The notes under the pieces are model-generated. The model had not been told where the DNA came from. It did no database searches and saw only the letters and a list, made by a program, of their open reading frames with translations. This document shows positions 24,510-40,446 of a DNA stretch of 64,000 bases, piece by piece. Position numbers and translations under genes: made by a program. Location: assembly GCA_029783825.1 (NCBI GenBank), contig JAREIK010010166.1, positions 129,001-193,000 on the forward strand, given 5' to 3'. The stretch comes from Sapria himalayana. Its lineage: Eukaryota; Streptophyta; Magnoliopsida; Malpighiales; Rafflesiaceae. Position 1 is the first letter of the stretch. Every line of letters begins with the position of its first letter.

Positions 24510-26400
24510 AAGAAGATTAGTAAAAGAGGATGAAGAAAATAATAACAAGAGGAGATGAATAGCAAGGTACTATAATTTTTTAAATTCAAGTTATATCTTA
24601 TATTTTAATTTATGGGTTTTTATATTTTAGAAATTTTTTTCTGTAGAGTAGATGAATATGAAGAACATGTGGAAAATTTTTTACTAATCAGGTTTCTATG
24701 GTTATAATGTGAAACTCTTATATTTTTTTCAAAGAAGAAGGCACAACTTAACCATTATAACCTTAAATTTTGTTGTCATTGCTCATGTTGATAGGTTGTT
24801 GAGGCTATAATTTTTGTTGGTGGATGATGATGAGTTATTTTTAGTTTTTTTTTCTTTATAAATCATATTTTTTGGCCTTTAATTAGGTACCCAATAAATT
24901 ATATTGTAATTCTATTCTGTTAAGATTGTAGATGCTTTAATTAATTTAATTGGCCTGATATTAATTATTGTTTAATAGTACTATTAAAAAAATTTGACTA
25001 CACTAAGTCTTTATTATATCTATATAATATTGGCTTGTAGAATCAAAGCACACTTGATGGAGAAATGGGGAGGGTGTAGAAGACTAAGAACCCAAGTGAG
25101 ACTATACATTATTGTAAGCAGGGAAACAAACATTGTATAGAATTTTTTCAAAGTATTTTATTAGATACCATGCATTCTCAAAGCACACTAGCCATGCATG
25201 GTCACTTATTTCGTGTGTACATTTATAATAAGTAATTATTTCATCATTATACAATGTTAACATAAGTAATATGATAGATAATTTGATTAGTAATCGAGTA
25301 TACCCTTCTATTTTTTAAAAAATGTGCATTTAGTATATATATCCAAAGTAGCATATGTGGGGTGCATGTGAAGTTGCTTATTTAGTACATTCTATATTTT
25401 CTGTACATGCACATTATTTATTGTTTACAATGAAACATGTATACTAATATACTTCTGTACAAAAAAAACTTGTCAATTTATTTGTCACACATACAAAAAA
25501 TTAAAAATTATCAAAAATAATATTGTACAACTAAATGAAAAAAAAAATCAAACAAGATGAAACACGTTATTTAATAATGACTTTCAAAATTTTGACTATG
25601 ATCTAATCTTGATTCTAAGATTATTACTAAGAATCGATATATCAAAGTAAAGTTTTTTAATAAAAATTATTTATAGGATTTAAATCTACATATGAAAAAA
25701 TATCTTTAATATTGGTGTGATATTTTAGATTTAATGTTATTCTAGTAGTATATTTTTTGTTAAATTCAATATTTAGCAATAAAAAATTAATGAAAAACAA
25801 AAATCAAAAATCAGCATTAATGCAAAATATGATACTCTTGATATATGATACTCTTAATATAGGATATGTTTTCCTTTTATTTTTTTCTTTTCAGCTATTT
25901 TAGGTTTAGCATTTGTTAATAAATTTTTGTGTGCAATTGATGATACTCTTGATATATGAAACACATATACACACATTGCATGTATAGTTTTTTGTTTGTA
26001 TTTATGTGTATCATTGTAATTTTTGTCATATATATATTTACAAAATTTTGTTTTGGTGTAAGATTATAATATTAGTATATTAAATAATTTTATAAATTTT
26101 ATGCAATTATAGCCATGTTATTGTTTGAAAAAATAAATTAACCTATTTTAGAATCTTTTAAAAAAAGTGATGTGGCCATTTGGTTGATTTTCTCGTGTAT
26201 TATTTGGGCATTGTGAAAAATAGCCTTCTCAGCCTGCTCTTGCCAAAATATTGCTTTATTTTAATCTTTTCTTTGATAAAATAATAATTTTATGTGTTCA
26301 TTCTTCTCATAATAGATTAAAATGAAAATAACATATTATGTGAGTTAATAACCATCATAAAAATGAAAATAGGCTTTTCAATACAAAAATTTAATTTATT
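24510..26400. other. AT-rich interior of B1 without genes
   Basis: No coding region or structural RNA is recognised. The sequence is AT-rich and non-coding in all frames beyond short random openings. Confidence 0.5.
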
Positions 26401-27535
26401 AGTCAAATATCTAATCGGAAAAAATATATAAGTGATGATCATATCTATAATTTTTGTTAAATTAATAAGTTGTCATCCTTCATATCGTTTAAGTTTGAAT
26501 TGATGTGTATGTAAATAATCTTTAAGTAAATTACTAAAAAATTAGGATTAAGTTATTTTGCACTACTATTTTTTGGCAGTTCTTTAGTTCATAAAATGGT
26601 GTGTTCTTAGGCTGCTACTTCAATTAACTATTTATTTATGCATATCTTTGGTCTTAAATCTTGGTGTTTTAGTCATGTGTCTCTTTAAAATTAAGCTTTA
26701 GTTTTACTAGATTATATTCATCCATTTCTAATCTCTATCTTGTTAGTAAACTTTAAGTAGGATGTGATAGAATTGCTAAGAGATCTTTAGTCAACTAGTT
26801 TTGCTTAATTCTCATTCTTCTAATCTCAATCAGTTTTCTTTAGCAAACTGTCTTTTGATTGCAGTTTTCCACAAATTATGTTAATTTTAATATCTCTAAT
26901 TATTGGTATCTTTAATTAGTTCATATTTGTAATGCTAAGAATTTGAAATTGCAAGCTACTTCACATCTATGTTTTCTAGTTTAATTCTTTCTATTATATG
27001 TTTTCTAGTCCAAACCTATTATTTTTTATGTCTAAATTTTTCATTAATTCATTTGCAAAAAGTTTTTGGAATTGGATCTTCATTCCTTTTATTTTGTCTT
27101 TACTATTTATTTTTATATTCAAAGATTGAGTTGAATCACAGTTGAAATTTTGATCTTTGATCTTCATTGAGAAGTTAGAAGCTTACTCCTTCAAACTTAT
27201 AATTCCTTTTTTTTGTTTCTCTTTCTTGTCCTCTCACTTGGTTCTTGTGTTCTCCTAATTCTTGTCTTTTTGTGTGGCTTTGATTGGTGCACTAGAAGAG
27301 ACATGCTCTCTTCATCTAGCAATATTGTGATATCTTTTCAACTTTAACATGCTAATAAATTTTCTATTTCTTCATGTAGATTTTACAAACACATTGCCTG
27401 GATATTCATGATATTTTGCCTTTGCATATTCATATGTAAGTGATTTTATTTAATTAATATTATTATTTGAAGTCATTGTATGTTTCATTTAGAATTATGA
27501 TTGAGCATAATTCTTTGTAAATATAATAGAGCAAA
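26400..27535 (+). other. Upstream region of the B1 transposase
   Basis: It aligns with 33200-33834 in B2 in the same order. Both share an ATATATAAGTGATG phrase, TTACTCCTTCAAA, TGTTTCATT and TTGAGCAT...TTCTTTGTAAAT, ending at the start codon. It probably includes the promoter and leader intron of the transposase gene. No specific TATA box is claimed. Confidence 0.6.
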
Positions 27536-27560
27536 ATGAGTTCAGATCGTCAGTGGATGA
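27536..27560 (+). pseudogene. Truncated start of a tnp2-like transposase
   Basis: The frame begins MSSDRQWM, the standard start of the Transpos_assoc domain, and is identical to B2 at 33835-33859. After the codons for QWM the sequence turns directly into GATA repeats. Confidence 0.8.
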
Positions 27561-27720
27561 TAGATAGATAGATTGATTAATTGATAGGATAGTTAGATAG
27601 TTAGATAGATAGATACATAAATAGATAAATAAAGAGATATATAGATATTTAGATAGGTTGATGGATCATTATAGAGATAGATAGATCGATATACAGATAG
27701 ATAGATCGATCGATATACAG

Positions 27721-27751
<31 letters not shown>

Positions 27752-27783
27752 GATATATAGACAGAAAGATAGATAAATACATA
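27560..27783. repeat. GATA tetranucleotide array 3
   Basis: About 220 bp of GATA/TAGA units with variants. The left edge cuts the transposase start of B1. The right edge adjoins CACTACAAAAAATG, the 5' terminus of B2. Confidence 0.9.
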
Positions 27784-28210
27784 CACTACAAAAAATGTCT
27801 ATTTAGCTAGTAAAATTTAGCTAGGGATAAATTCCCTATCTAATTAGCGAGGGATAAATTAGGAAATAACAAGGGATATTTGATTTTACAATAAATTAAA
27901 ATTTTGCGATGGATTAGTGATGAATTAGCATCGAAAATCTTTGAATGAAAATTTTTAGTCACTAAAATATTTGTAGATATTCATGCAAAGAAAAGCTGGA
28001 ATTTTAGTGATGTATTTAGCTACAGAAGTTCCTTTGTTAATTAAAATGAGAAAAGATCTGTCGCTAAATAATTATTTAAATTTATTTTTTTTAGATTTTA
28101 TATATAATTGAAAGTGATAATTCATTTAATATTTATTTTCTCAAAATATATGCATTAAGCTAGGGATTTTCCCTAGCTATTTGGGCTAGTGATAATTTCT
28201 ATCACTAATA
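27784..28210 (+). repeat. B2 terminal and subterminal repeats
   Basis: CACTACAAAA is followed by TTTAGCTAG, TAGCTAGGGA and TTCCCTA units in both orientations. They are homologous to 14738-15140. Confidence 0.7.
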
Positions 28211-28990
28211 TTCAATGAAATTTTTTTAAGCATTATTTAATTTAATATTTTATATAATTTTCTATATTAAAGTTATGTCATGGTCTATAGATGAGCGATC
28301 CTTAAAATACACAATCTCTTTATATACTAATAAAAATATGATATTATAAATATAAAATTTAATAAATATATAAATACAAATAAAAATTTACATTAAATAT
28401 GACTAAAATAACTATTTTTTTATTCTAAATTTATTAAAAAAGTATACTTAATTTTTTCTGAAATATTTATTTATGATATTTAAATATTTATATTAAAAAA
28501 TATTATATAGTTTATTAATTTATAATATTTTTTAAAATATTTTAATTAATAAATAAACACAAATAAAAATTACTACGAATAAAAAACTAAAATAAACAAA
28601 TATTTTATTAAATTAAAAAATTTATAAAAATATATAAATAAATGAATAAACAAGTAAATATTTATTAAAATAAAAGTAAAAAATAATATATTTATTATTA
28701 TAGGAATTTTTTAAAACTATAATTACTAATAGATTTGAAATTTTGAATTATAAAAAATTTTCAAATTTTTCATAAAATTTAAAAGAAAATAATTTGATAT
28801 ATTTTATATTAATACGTAGGTGTTTTAATTAAATCAAAAAAAAATTGATGATTTAAAAAATAAATATTTTACTTGGGTTATTAAATGAACACTTCAAAGA
28901 TTAAATATTATAATGACAAAAAAATTCAAATTTTATGACTTTATAATTATTTCATGCCTTAATAAAATCATATAAGTAAATTTTATGCAG

Positions 28991-29006
28991 ATATATATAT
29001 ATATAT
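28991..29006. repeat. (AT)8 tract at the left edge of the captured segment
   Basis: Eight AT units end in ATGG, so the first in-frame ATG of the methyltransferase frame is formed by the repeat itself. E has a related (AT)n tract at 48083-48102 with no gene inside. Confidence 0.8.
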
Positions 29007-30162
29007 GGTTTGGTTTAGCTACCCATATCGGCCATACTTTTTACTGGATTTTTATGTCACCGAATTATTAGAAGCTTTGGAATCGTTAGAGATGAAAACC
29101 CCCCACAGCTTTTGCGGGCTTACATCTGCAGAAAAGTCATCGAAGTTTCAATCTGTTTTGGTGGGTGAAGAACCGGCATCATCATCTTCTAGCGTCCAGT
29201 CAACCCCGGAGATTGAAAAGAAGTTTGTTCATTGTGTTTATGACGCCATAGCACCCCATTTTAGTGCTACTAGGTTTGCTAAGTGGCCTAAGGTTGCTGC
29301 GTTTTTAGAGTCATTACCTTCGGGATCAGTTGTGTTAGATGCAGGATGTGGAAATGGAAAGTATCTAGGTTTAAATCCTACTTGTTATTTCATTGGGTGT
29401 GATATAAGTGTGCAACTGGTGAATATTTGCACGAATAGAGGGCATGAACTAGTGGTTGCAGATGCTGTAAACCTTCCTTTTAGAACCGGTAGTGTTGATG
29501 CTGCAATATCCATTGCTGTGCTGCATCACCTCAGTACCGAGACTAAAAGGAAGAAAGCAATTTCGGAATTGATTAGGGTTGTTGGGGAAAGCGGTTTGGT
29601 TCTAATAACTGTTTGGGCTGTTGAACAGGAGGATGAATCATTGATTATGGAGTGGACTCCATTGCCCCAAAAGTTTCTAGAAGGATGGATTGGACCTGGT
29701 AGGCCACACGTTCGAAGCTGTAGATCCATCTCCTTAGAAAGCATTGCAGAAACAGAAGATAAAATCGGTAAGAAGAATTTAAACAACACCCAAAAAAGCA
29801 CATGTGATGAATTAGGGGAAATTCGATCTTCAGCTTCTAAATGTGAAGATAAAAAGGGAGTAAAAAATAAAAACCAACAGGATTATTTTGTTTCGTGGCA
29901 CTTGCCGTGTCATCATGAAGAAGCCTTTGGCGCATCAGCAAATGCAATCGAATGTGGTTTGGCAAAGAAGGATGACAAGAAAGGTGCGGCTGTTTACAAT
30001 CGATATTATCATGTGTTTTCTGAAGGTGAACTTGAAAGATTAGTAAGTGATATGGGCAACATCATCATTATAGATCAATTTTTTGATAAATCAAATTGGT
30101 GTATCATTCTTAAAAAGGTTTTTCCATTTGAAGTGTCTGGGCCTGTACTTTATCATTGCTAG
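29005..30162 (+). CDS. TRM9: TRM9-like tRNA wobble-uridine methyltransferase
   Basis: The uninterrupted 385-residue protein matches plant Trm9-type enzymes. These use S-adenosylmethionine to methylate carboxymethyluridine at the tRNA wobble position, giving mcm5U, with Trm112 as the known partner in yeast and plants. Visible landmarks are KFVHCVYDAIAPHF (73-86), SAM-binding LDAGCGNGKYL (111-121), GCDIS (131-135), ADAVNLPF (152-159), AVLHHLS (171-177), a variable low-complexity insert at about 245-292, and the conserved C-terminal YNRYYHVFSEGELERLV (331-347) and FFDKSNWCI (359-367). The first ATG arises at an (AT)n junction. The in-frame Met at residue 30 (29092) precedes a more typical N-terminus and may be the native start. 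No intron is present. It lies between CACTA sequences. The intact frame amid decayed transposase genes suggests recent capture or selection. Expression is not shown by sequence. Confidence 0.92.
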   Translation: MVWFSYPYRPYFLLDFYVTELLEALESLEMKTPHSFCGLTSAEKSSKFQSVLVGEEPASSSSSVQSTPEIEKKFVHCVYDAIAPHFSATRFAKWPKVAAFLESLPSGSVVLDAGCGNGKYLGLNPTCYFIGCDISVQLVNICTNRGHELVVADAVNLPFRTGSVDAAISIAVLHHLSTETKRKKAISELIRVVGESGLVLITVWAVEQEDESLIMEWTPLPQKFLEGWIGPGRPHVRSCRSISLESIAETEDKIGKKNLNNTQKSTCDELGEIRSSASKCEDKKGVKNKNQQDYFVSWHLPCHHEEAFGASANAIECGLAKKDDKKGAAVYNRYYHVFSEGELERLVSDMGNIIIIDQFFDKSNWCIILKKVFPFEVSGPVLYHC

Positions 30163-30268
30163 GTATAAAATTCTAACATTTAGACTTTTAAAACTTAAGT
30201 GAACGCTCACCTGCTACCTAATCTTTCTATTGTAAACTATTATTTTTCATTAAGGGATTGCTATTTTC

Positions 30269-33200
<2,932 letters not shown>

Positions 33201-33834
33201 TTAATCTTGAAGTTCATAGTAAATAATTACAAGTACTAAAATCATTAATCACAAGTATATAAGTGATGGTTATATCAATAATTTTTGCTAAATTAATAAT
33301 TTCCCATCCTTCATATTGATTAGGTATTAATTGAGGTTTATGTAAGTTTTAATTTCCAAACTATCCTTTGATTGCAGTTTTCCACAAATAATATTAATAT
33401 TAATGATATGTAATTTTTTGTCTAATTAGTTTAAATTGGATATCAATTCCATTAATTTATTCTTTTTTATATATTCAAAGATGGAGTAGAATCACAGTAA
33501 AAATTATGCTATTTGATCATCATTGAGGTGTGAGAAGTTTACTCCTTCAAATTTTCAATTTATTTATTTTTTGCTTTCCTTACTTGTCTATTCACATATT
33601 TTTCTCCCTTCATCTAGTAATAGCATGATATCTATTAATCTTTGTCATTCTAAAAAAATGCATTATATATTAATGCAGATTCTGCAAATGCATAGCCTCG
33701 ATATTCACAATATTTAATCTTTAAATAATTATCTATAAGTAATTTTATTTAATAAGTAGTATATTTTGAAGTAATTATATGTTTCATTCAAAATAATGAT
33801 TGAGCATTATTCTTTGTAAATAAAATAGGGCAAA

Positions 33835-36800
33835 ATGAGTTCAGATCGTCAGTGGATGAACAAAAAGTTTATGAATGGAATTTTGAATTAATAATTTTTG
33901 AGTGAGCTTGAAACTTTCATCAACTTTATCTGTAGGCAATCGAAATGGATTGATGGAAAAAAAATTAAGTGTCTATGTAATAACCACAAGTGTCAGAATA
34001 TTTCTTTTTATGATGTAAACACTATAAGATACCATTTCGCTAAATAAGGTTTAGTACCAAATTATTTTGTTTGGGTTTATCATGGGGAAAGTACAATGGC
34101 TCTAAACATTGACCAAAATAAGGATATTGAATTATTTGCATGTTGTGAAGAAATATTAAACACATACCATAGAATGGTCATGGAAGCTGCTGGTGCTTGC
34201 TTCAATATGGATTACATGGATGAACCACCAAAGCCTGAAGCTCAAAAATTTTATGAAATGCTTAAAGTTGTAGATAATCAGTTGTGATCTCATTGTAAAA
34301 CATATTCGCAATTGTCACCTGTGGCTCGACTAATGAGCATGAAGTTAGAAAATCATATGTTTGAAAAATTAATTGATCAGGAAACAGAACTGATGAAAGA
34401 GATTATTCTGAATAATAATTTTGTCACGAACAACTTTTACAAAACTAAGAAGTTACTATGAGGTATGGTCTATCACTGGAAAAAATTATTGTTTCAATGG
34501 ATGTATGTTATATTGAGGTTGTGATATTGATTTTATTAGCAGTAAGTTTTGTGATCATTTTTAGTTTAAGAAGGCACCTTTTGTTGCAGATATGTGACAA
34601 AAGATGAAAGTTACATTAAAGAAGATATGTTACTTTCCTATAATTCCTCGATTACATAGACTATATGCATTAAATGCTATAGCAAATGATATGATGTGGC
34701 GTTTTGAGCTTGAGGTTGAAGAAGGATTGATTCGTCATCAATTAGATTCCATTGCTTGGAAGCATTTTAATTATATACATCAAGATTTTGTAGCTAAAAG
34801 TCAAAATGTGAGATTGGGTCTCGGCACTGATGGATTTCAACTATTTGGCCAATCTGGACAATACTATTCAACATGGCTAGTGATAATGACACCTTATAAT
34901 TTTTCTTTATAATTGTGTATAAATGAGCAATGTATGTTTTTGTCAATATTGGTTTCATGGCCAAAAAATCTAAAAGACATGCTGGATATTTTCTTACAGA
35001 CCCATATGGTAGAGTTAAATAATTTGTGGGATGTTGGTGTGAATACATATGACATCTCAAAGAAGCAAAATTTTATTATGCGGACAGCTCTTATGTGGAT
35101 GGTAAGTGACTTTTTTTCATATTCAATGTTGTATGATTGGAGTACTGCATGATGATTTGAATGTTCATATTGCATGAAAAATTCAGATACATTTACCCTC
35201 AAATTAAGTGGTAAATAGTTATGGTTTGATAATCATCATAAGTTTCTACCTTAAATCATTGAATTCGTAGAAATAAAAATGCCTTTAAAAAAAATAAAAT
35301 AATGATGATAGTTGCACTAGCTGTTCGTTCAGGAGATAAAATTTTGACAGAGATTCAGAGATTCAGAGTTTGGTTCTAAAGAATGTGACTAAAAAGGATA
35401 CTATTAGAACTAATAGACCAATATGCAATATATTTGGATGGAGGTAATGCAGTACTTTTTGGGATGTGCCCTATTGGAAGTCCAATTTAATTCATCATAA
35501 CTTGGATGTAATGCATATATTAAAAAAAATGTATTTGACAATGTTTTCAACACTCTCCTTAATTTAGATGGAAAACAAATTACACTTTAACATCAAGACA
35601 AGAGTTGAATGATTACTATCAGTGTCTTGAATTGAAATTTAACGAGACAACAGGAAAATTCTTTAAAGCTCGTTACACACTTGATAAGAAGGCAAGATAG
35701 ATATTGTGTGAATGGGTTAAAAATTTCAAATTCCCTGATAGATATGTGTCAAATATGGGTAGATGTATGGATATAAAGAATCTTAAGTTATTTGGAATGA
35801 AAAGTCATGACTATCATGTATTTATGCATAGATTAATACCAATTGTATTTCGTGAATTACTTCCCCTAAGTGTTTGGAAGGTCCTTATAGAAGTTATTTT
35901 TTCTTCAAATAGCTAACTACCACCACAATCAAAATAGATGACATGGTGAGGCTGGAGAATGACATACTAGTTATTCTTTGTAAGCTTGAATGTATATACT
36001 CACCGAGCTTTTTTGACTCAATGGAGCATTTGTCATTTCATTTGGCATATGAAGCAATGATAGCAAGGCCAGTACAATATAGGTGGATGTATCCTTTTGA
36101 CAGGTGAATACATATAAGTTGTTATGTTTTATTATTTCAAACATAAAGTAATATTGTAATTTAATATAATTGGAACCTACTATTTTCATTGTAGGTTTGT
36201 AAATTTAATATACTTGAAACCTATTATTTCAAACATATAAGTTGTTATGTTTTATTGGTATCTTTGTAAATTGAAATTGAATATTAGAAACAAGGAAAAA
36301 GTTGAAAGTTCAATTTGTAATGCATATTTAGTAGAAGAAGCATCATCTTTTTGTTATTATTTTGAGGATCATATTAATACAAAGATTAGAAATGTGCCTC
36401 AAAATTATGAAGGTCATGTGTAGGTAGAAGATAATTTTATGGACAAGCTATATATCTTCAAGCCCCCTGAAAGAACATTTGGAAGAGCAAAGAAAAGATA
36501 TATGACAAATGAAAAGTACAAAGCAACCCGGAGCTATGTTTTACCTAATTGTGAAAAGGTTGCACCATATATTGAGTATATATACCCAAAATGGCTGCAG
36601 GTTTAATCAGTGTAATTTTTTCCTTAATAGGAATAATTAAAAATTGATATACATTTTTTTTCATTTATTTATAAATGTGCGGTATTTATGTTGAATAGTT
36701 AAAAAAATAGGCAACAATAATTTCCAGTAATGAGGTCAATTATATGCTATAATAGATTTTCTGAATTAGTTCAAAAACTATGTGAGAATTATTAAGTTTT

Positions 36801-37580
36801 AATTATTTGAAAATTTTAATTTATTAGTATTTTTTTAGTTGTTAACATCATTTGGTTAATTAATGCAATAGGTAAATGATCATTCAATTGGAAATTCCAA
36901 TATTTTCATTTAGAATCTAAGTAAAGGCCCATTTAGATATGTGAAAACCTATCCTGGGTATTTTATCAATGGATATAAATTTAACACAATTGGGCATGGT
37001 TCTTCTTAAGCAACAATGAATAATGGTGTATGTATTAAAGGTTTAGCTTATAGTGCAGATGAGATTGATTATTATGGTCAACTCACAAAAGTTATTGAGT
37101 TGGAATATTCTCGACTTGAAAATAATAGGATTGTATTATTAAAGTGCGAGTGGTTTGATCATACAGAAAATGTGGGTACAAAGATTCATTCGGATTATAA
37201 GCTAATGGATGTTAACCATAAAATAGATATAATCGATATGAGCTATTTATTATGGTAGTTCAAGCCACTCAAGTATATTATTATCATATCCAAGTTTATC
37301 TCGTGATAAGAGTGACTGGTGGATGATTTGCAAAAATCAAAGCTCGATTAATTTTTGAAGTACTAACATCTCAAGAAAGAAGTACAAACATAGCTATTGC
37401 ACCGGCATTCCAAGAAGATGATATAAATAATATTACGCATGTGCATGTAGATGAAGACCTAGAAAATTTATGTGTCTCAAATAGTGGCATAATAGAAATT
37501 AATGATGATCAATTTCTATCTGAAGATGAGCTGGAACGTCCATCAGAATCAGATGAAATCAGAAGATCCATTGGATGATG
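33835..37580 (+). pseudogene. tnp2-like CACTA transposase, strongly decayed
   Basis: The N-terminal Transpos_assoc domain starts MSSDRQWM at 33835. 34604-35220 holds the Transposase_21 core: MMWRFELEVEEG, HQDFVAKSQNVRLGLGTDGF, LFGQSGQYYSTW, then LNNLWDVGVNTYDISKKQNF. 35445-36110 covers the IEKNVFDNVF-like stretch and the DUF4218 part (CEWVKNFKFPD, MKSHDYHVFMHRLIPIVFRE, AIHLAYEAMIARPVQYRWMYPF-like). 36870-37260 covers the DUF4216 part (YYGQLTKVIELEY, VLLKCEWFDHTENVG). Stops and frame shifts occur throughout, including TAG at 35698. Two introns seen in D are recognisable. It cannot encode a working transposase. Confidence 0.88.
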
Positions 37581-37743
37581 ATAGTGATGCTGATAATTTA
37601 ACATTTATGATTATTTTATAATATTATACTATCAAAGACTTTTTATATTTTGTTGAAATCTTTTGATGTTTATTATTCTTAGATGCATGGTTGTTCATCA
37701 TATCTCTATTATTTGTTCTATGTTTTTATTTTTTGTATAGTAG

Positions 37744-39770
37744 ATGGCAAATAAAGGACGTGGTCATTGTGGAGGTGGACGTGGTCATTGTGGAGGTGGA
37801 CGTGTATGCAGAAATGAATGAAATTGATCTTGTATTTTAAATCACATTGCAAATTTAGTAGCATTAAATACCAACCATATCCAGACTTCAACATCTCAAT
37901 CACCATCTCCATTTCCATCACCATCATTGACACCTCTACCATCACCTTTTTTAGATATAAGCCCACCACTCATTGCCCTCTCTAAACACACTTTTGATCC
38001 ATCAACAATTTCTACACCACCATTTACACCGACAATTCCCCCATTTACAACACCATCGACATCATCAAATACCGTGTCTTCCTCTACATTTAGTGCTAGG
38101 TTAGTAATTGAGATTGCGGTTGGAAGGTATATGAAATATGCAAATATTACTTGAATAAAAAATTATGATGTTTCTTTTAGTGGGGTTTTATATATATTAT
38201 TGATTTTCTTGTTTTTAATGCTATGTATTTATTTGTATAGTTTTATTCCATATCACCAGTGTTCAGCTATAATTATTAAGTCTTTCAAAAAAATGATCGA
38301 TTCTAAAGTATTTACATGGAAGAAAGTTTTGGAATCGACAAGAGATTCTAATTTAAATGACTTTTAGGTAAAAACAATGAAACAAAAGTATTGAAAATTA
38401 TTTATCTAATTAGTTAACTAATATGTTGGTTATTATTCAAGCAGTAAATAATATTGTCATTTTTATTAATATCAATTTTTGGTGATTTTTCTATATGTAG
38501 AATTAGTGCACATGGGCACCCAAATTTGATAGAAAGATAAAGCTATTGTGGGAGAGCAAAGCTGATGAACGGTATTTAGATTTTATCTATAAATTGAAGA
38601 ATCTAAAAGATAGGTCATATTTTATATTTGAGGATGACTGGCTTGAGTGTCTTAAGCATTGGGAGGAGCCACATTCGAAAAAAATAATAAAAGATTGCTA
38701 GCAAAAATCAAGGGACTGAGTTAGCCATACTCGGTACAGGAATGTCTCGCCACACAATAGGGTCAAAGTCGAGCATTGAGCATGCTCGAGATTTTGTACA
38801 ATTTTAAAGTTTAAAACATTTATATATTTAGTAGTTTTCCTAATAGTCAAAATAAATCAAATTTGTGGATGATTTTATTAACTTTGTTTAAATTTTGTAA
38901 CATTTTTTTGACTTTATAAATATAGACTCTAGGCTGGAGAATTGGGTCGAGATCTCAATTTTTATGAGATTTTCAGGATGATGCATGTGAAAAAAGTGGA
39001 TGGTCAGTTTGTTGACAACAAGTCTCAGATTATTGCTGTAAGAATCTATTATATTAATAAAATTTTATAATACTATAGTAAATTTTGAAAGTAGTTTGGA
39101 ATCCAAAATATTAAATTTATTTTATGTATATCTAGAAAATTATTTGTTTTCTATTTTTTCATAGGAACTCATGGAGGAGTGTGTGAGAGTTGCTTCTAAA
39201 AAAGTTGAGGCTTCTATGGATCTTTAACCAATTGACTATGATCCTATCTATTTGGAAATCATAGAAGGTCATAAGTACTAGCGAGTGTATGGCATCGGCT
39301 TGATGGGAGTGACATTTTGTAGCAGTTGTGCTTCTAATTCATTTGTTATAGCAGTGGTGGGTTAGGTAGTCGAACAACAAGTAATGGAAACAAATGTATG
39401 TTTTGAAGTTATGGACCAAAATGAAAGAGAACGATGAGCCGATTTCTCATTTAAAGGAAGAAATACAAAAAATTAAAGAAGTGAAGGATGAGCAGATTAC
39501 TCATTTGAAGGAAGAAATGAAAAAAATGAAAGAATTGAATGAAGAGATTAGAGAATTGAATGATGAGATGAAAAAAAGTTAAAAATGTAATGCAACAGCA
39601 GATCACCTATATAAAGTCACAGTTAGCTGCCTTGACGCGACAGATAGTATTCTGAGAACCAGCCACGAAACCACATAGGAGAGGCTAGCAAAAATGCACT
39701 AACTAATAATGAGGATGAATTTGTATCAGAATTATTTCTGAATGATTTTTGATTTTTTTCAATGTGTAGC
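37744..39770 (+). pseudogene. TNPA-like (Transposase_24) second CACTA gene, decayed
   Basis: It starts MANKGRGHCGGGRGHCGGG, encoded by a 21-bp repeat, followed by a Pro/Ser/Thr-rich stretch (37890-38100). The conserved exons follow: SFKKMIDSKVFTWKKVLEST (about 38280-38340), then KIKLLWESKADERYLDFIYKLK and HWEEPHSKKI with a GTGMSRHTIGSKSSIEHARD-like motif (38530-38800), then LNFYEIFRMMHVKKVDGQF (38960-39030). The C-terminus is a charged coiled coil with repeated LKEE units (39394-39582). Stops and frame shifts separate the parts. In En/Spm such proteins bind subterminal repeats. Here that is only family inference. Confidence 0.75.
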
Positions 39771-39779
39771 TAAACAGGA

Positions 39780-40446
39780 TGAGACTTTTTTGGTGGTATC
39801 ATTTTTATTTATACTAGTTTTATTTTATGTTTTTCTGATTAACCTAACTGTGAATCTTTGCAGGACATCTGATGTGAGACACACAAATAAATTCTGATTC
39901 AATGCCTTAAGACTTTATAATGGTTCTTCCTATGGATGGGTTCAATCTTTACCGATCTCTGCAAGATAAAAAGGAGGCTAAACTATTATTAACTTCATTA
40001 TTTATGAAATATTTTATTTTTTTACTCTCTCTCTCTCTTTAAACATCATTCCTAGCCATCTTTTAGATATTTTTTGAGTTGTATGACTATCAACTCATAT
40101 TCGTGTTTGTTCATGTCTATAATTATAATTTTTATATATTTGTCAATGTGTATTGTTTTAATGGAGTGCATATTGTTTTTATGGAGTGTATTAAATTATT
40201 TACAGCAATGGATTTCTATTTAATGAACTATTTTGTAGTTAGGTTGTCACATACAACGAAGTGATGGTGCTAGCTTCGAACCAAGAGAAGAACCATATGG
40301 TAGCAGAAACTATAGGGTTGATGGACTAACACAATGAATCTAAGCGATCATAATCTTTGGTCCAAGCACGTGGAGAGGAGAAGAAATGTTCTAGGAAAGC
40401 CACACGGGAGCAAGGTGCTATGGGGAGTGGTGGGGCAAGGTAGCCC
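39780..40446. other. Region between the TNPA remnant and array 4
   Basis: No 3' CACTA terminus is found. 40255-40445 is less AT-rich and unique. No recognised gene. Confidence 0.5.

Larger units (their letters stand above)
14738..27560 (+). mobile_element. CACTA element B1 (5' part, truncated in its transposase)
   Basis: It starts with CACTATAAGAATTT at 14738, preceded by CTA, and is followed by subterminal units of the CCCTAGCTAATT and TAGCTCG type up to about 15130. The next kilobase aligns in the same orientation with B2 (27784-28900) and, as reverse complement, with E (48180-48905). An AT-rich part at 18480-18900 resembles B2 31130-31500. The stretch 26400-27560 aligns with B2 33200-33859, including the transposase start codon. 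A copia retroelement is nested at 20320-24423. The element stops at a GATA array right after the transposase start, so its remaining coding part and 3' terminus are missing. Confidence 0.7.

Noticed and set aside
29526..29801. Minus-strand 91-residue frame
   Set aside because: It is the shadow of the TRM9 gene on the other strand.
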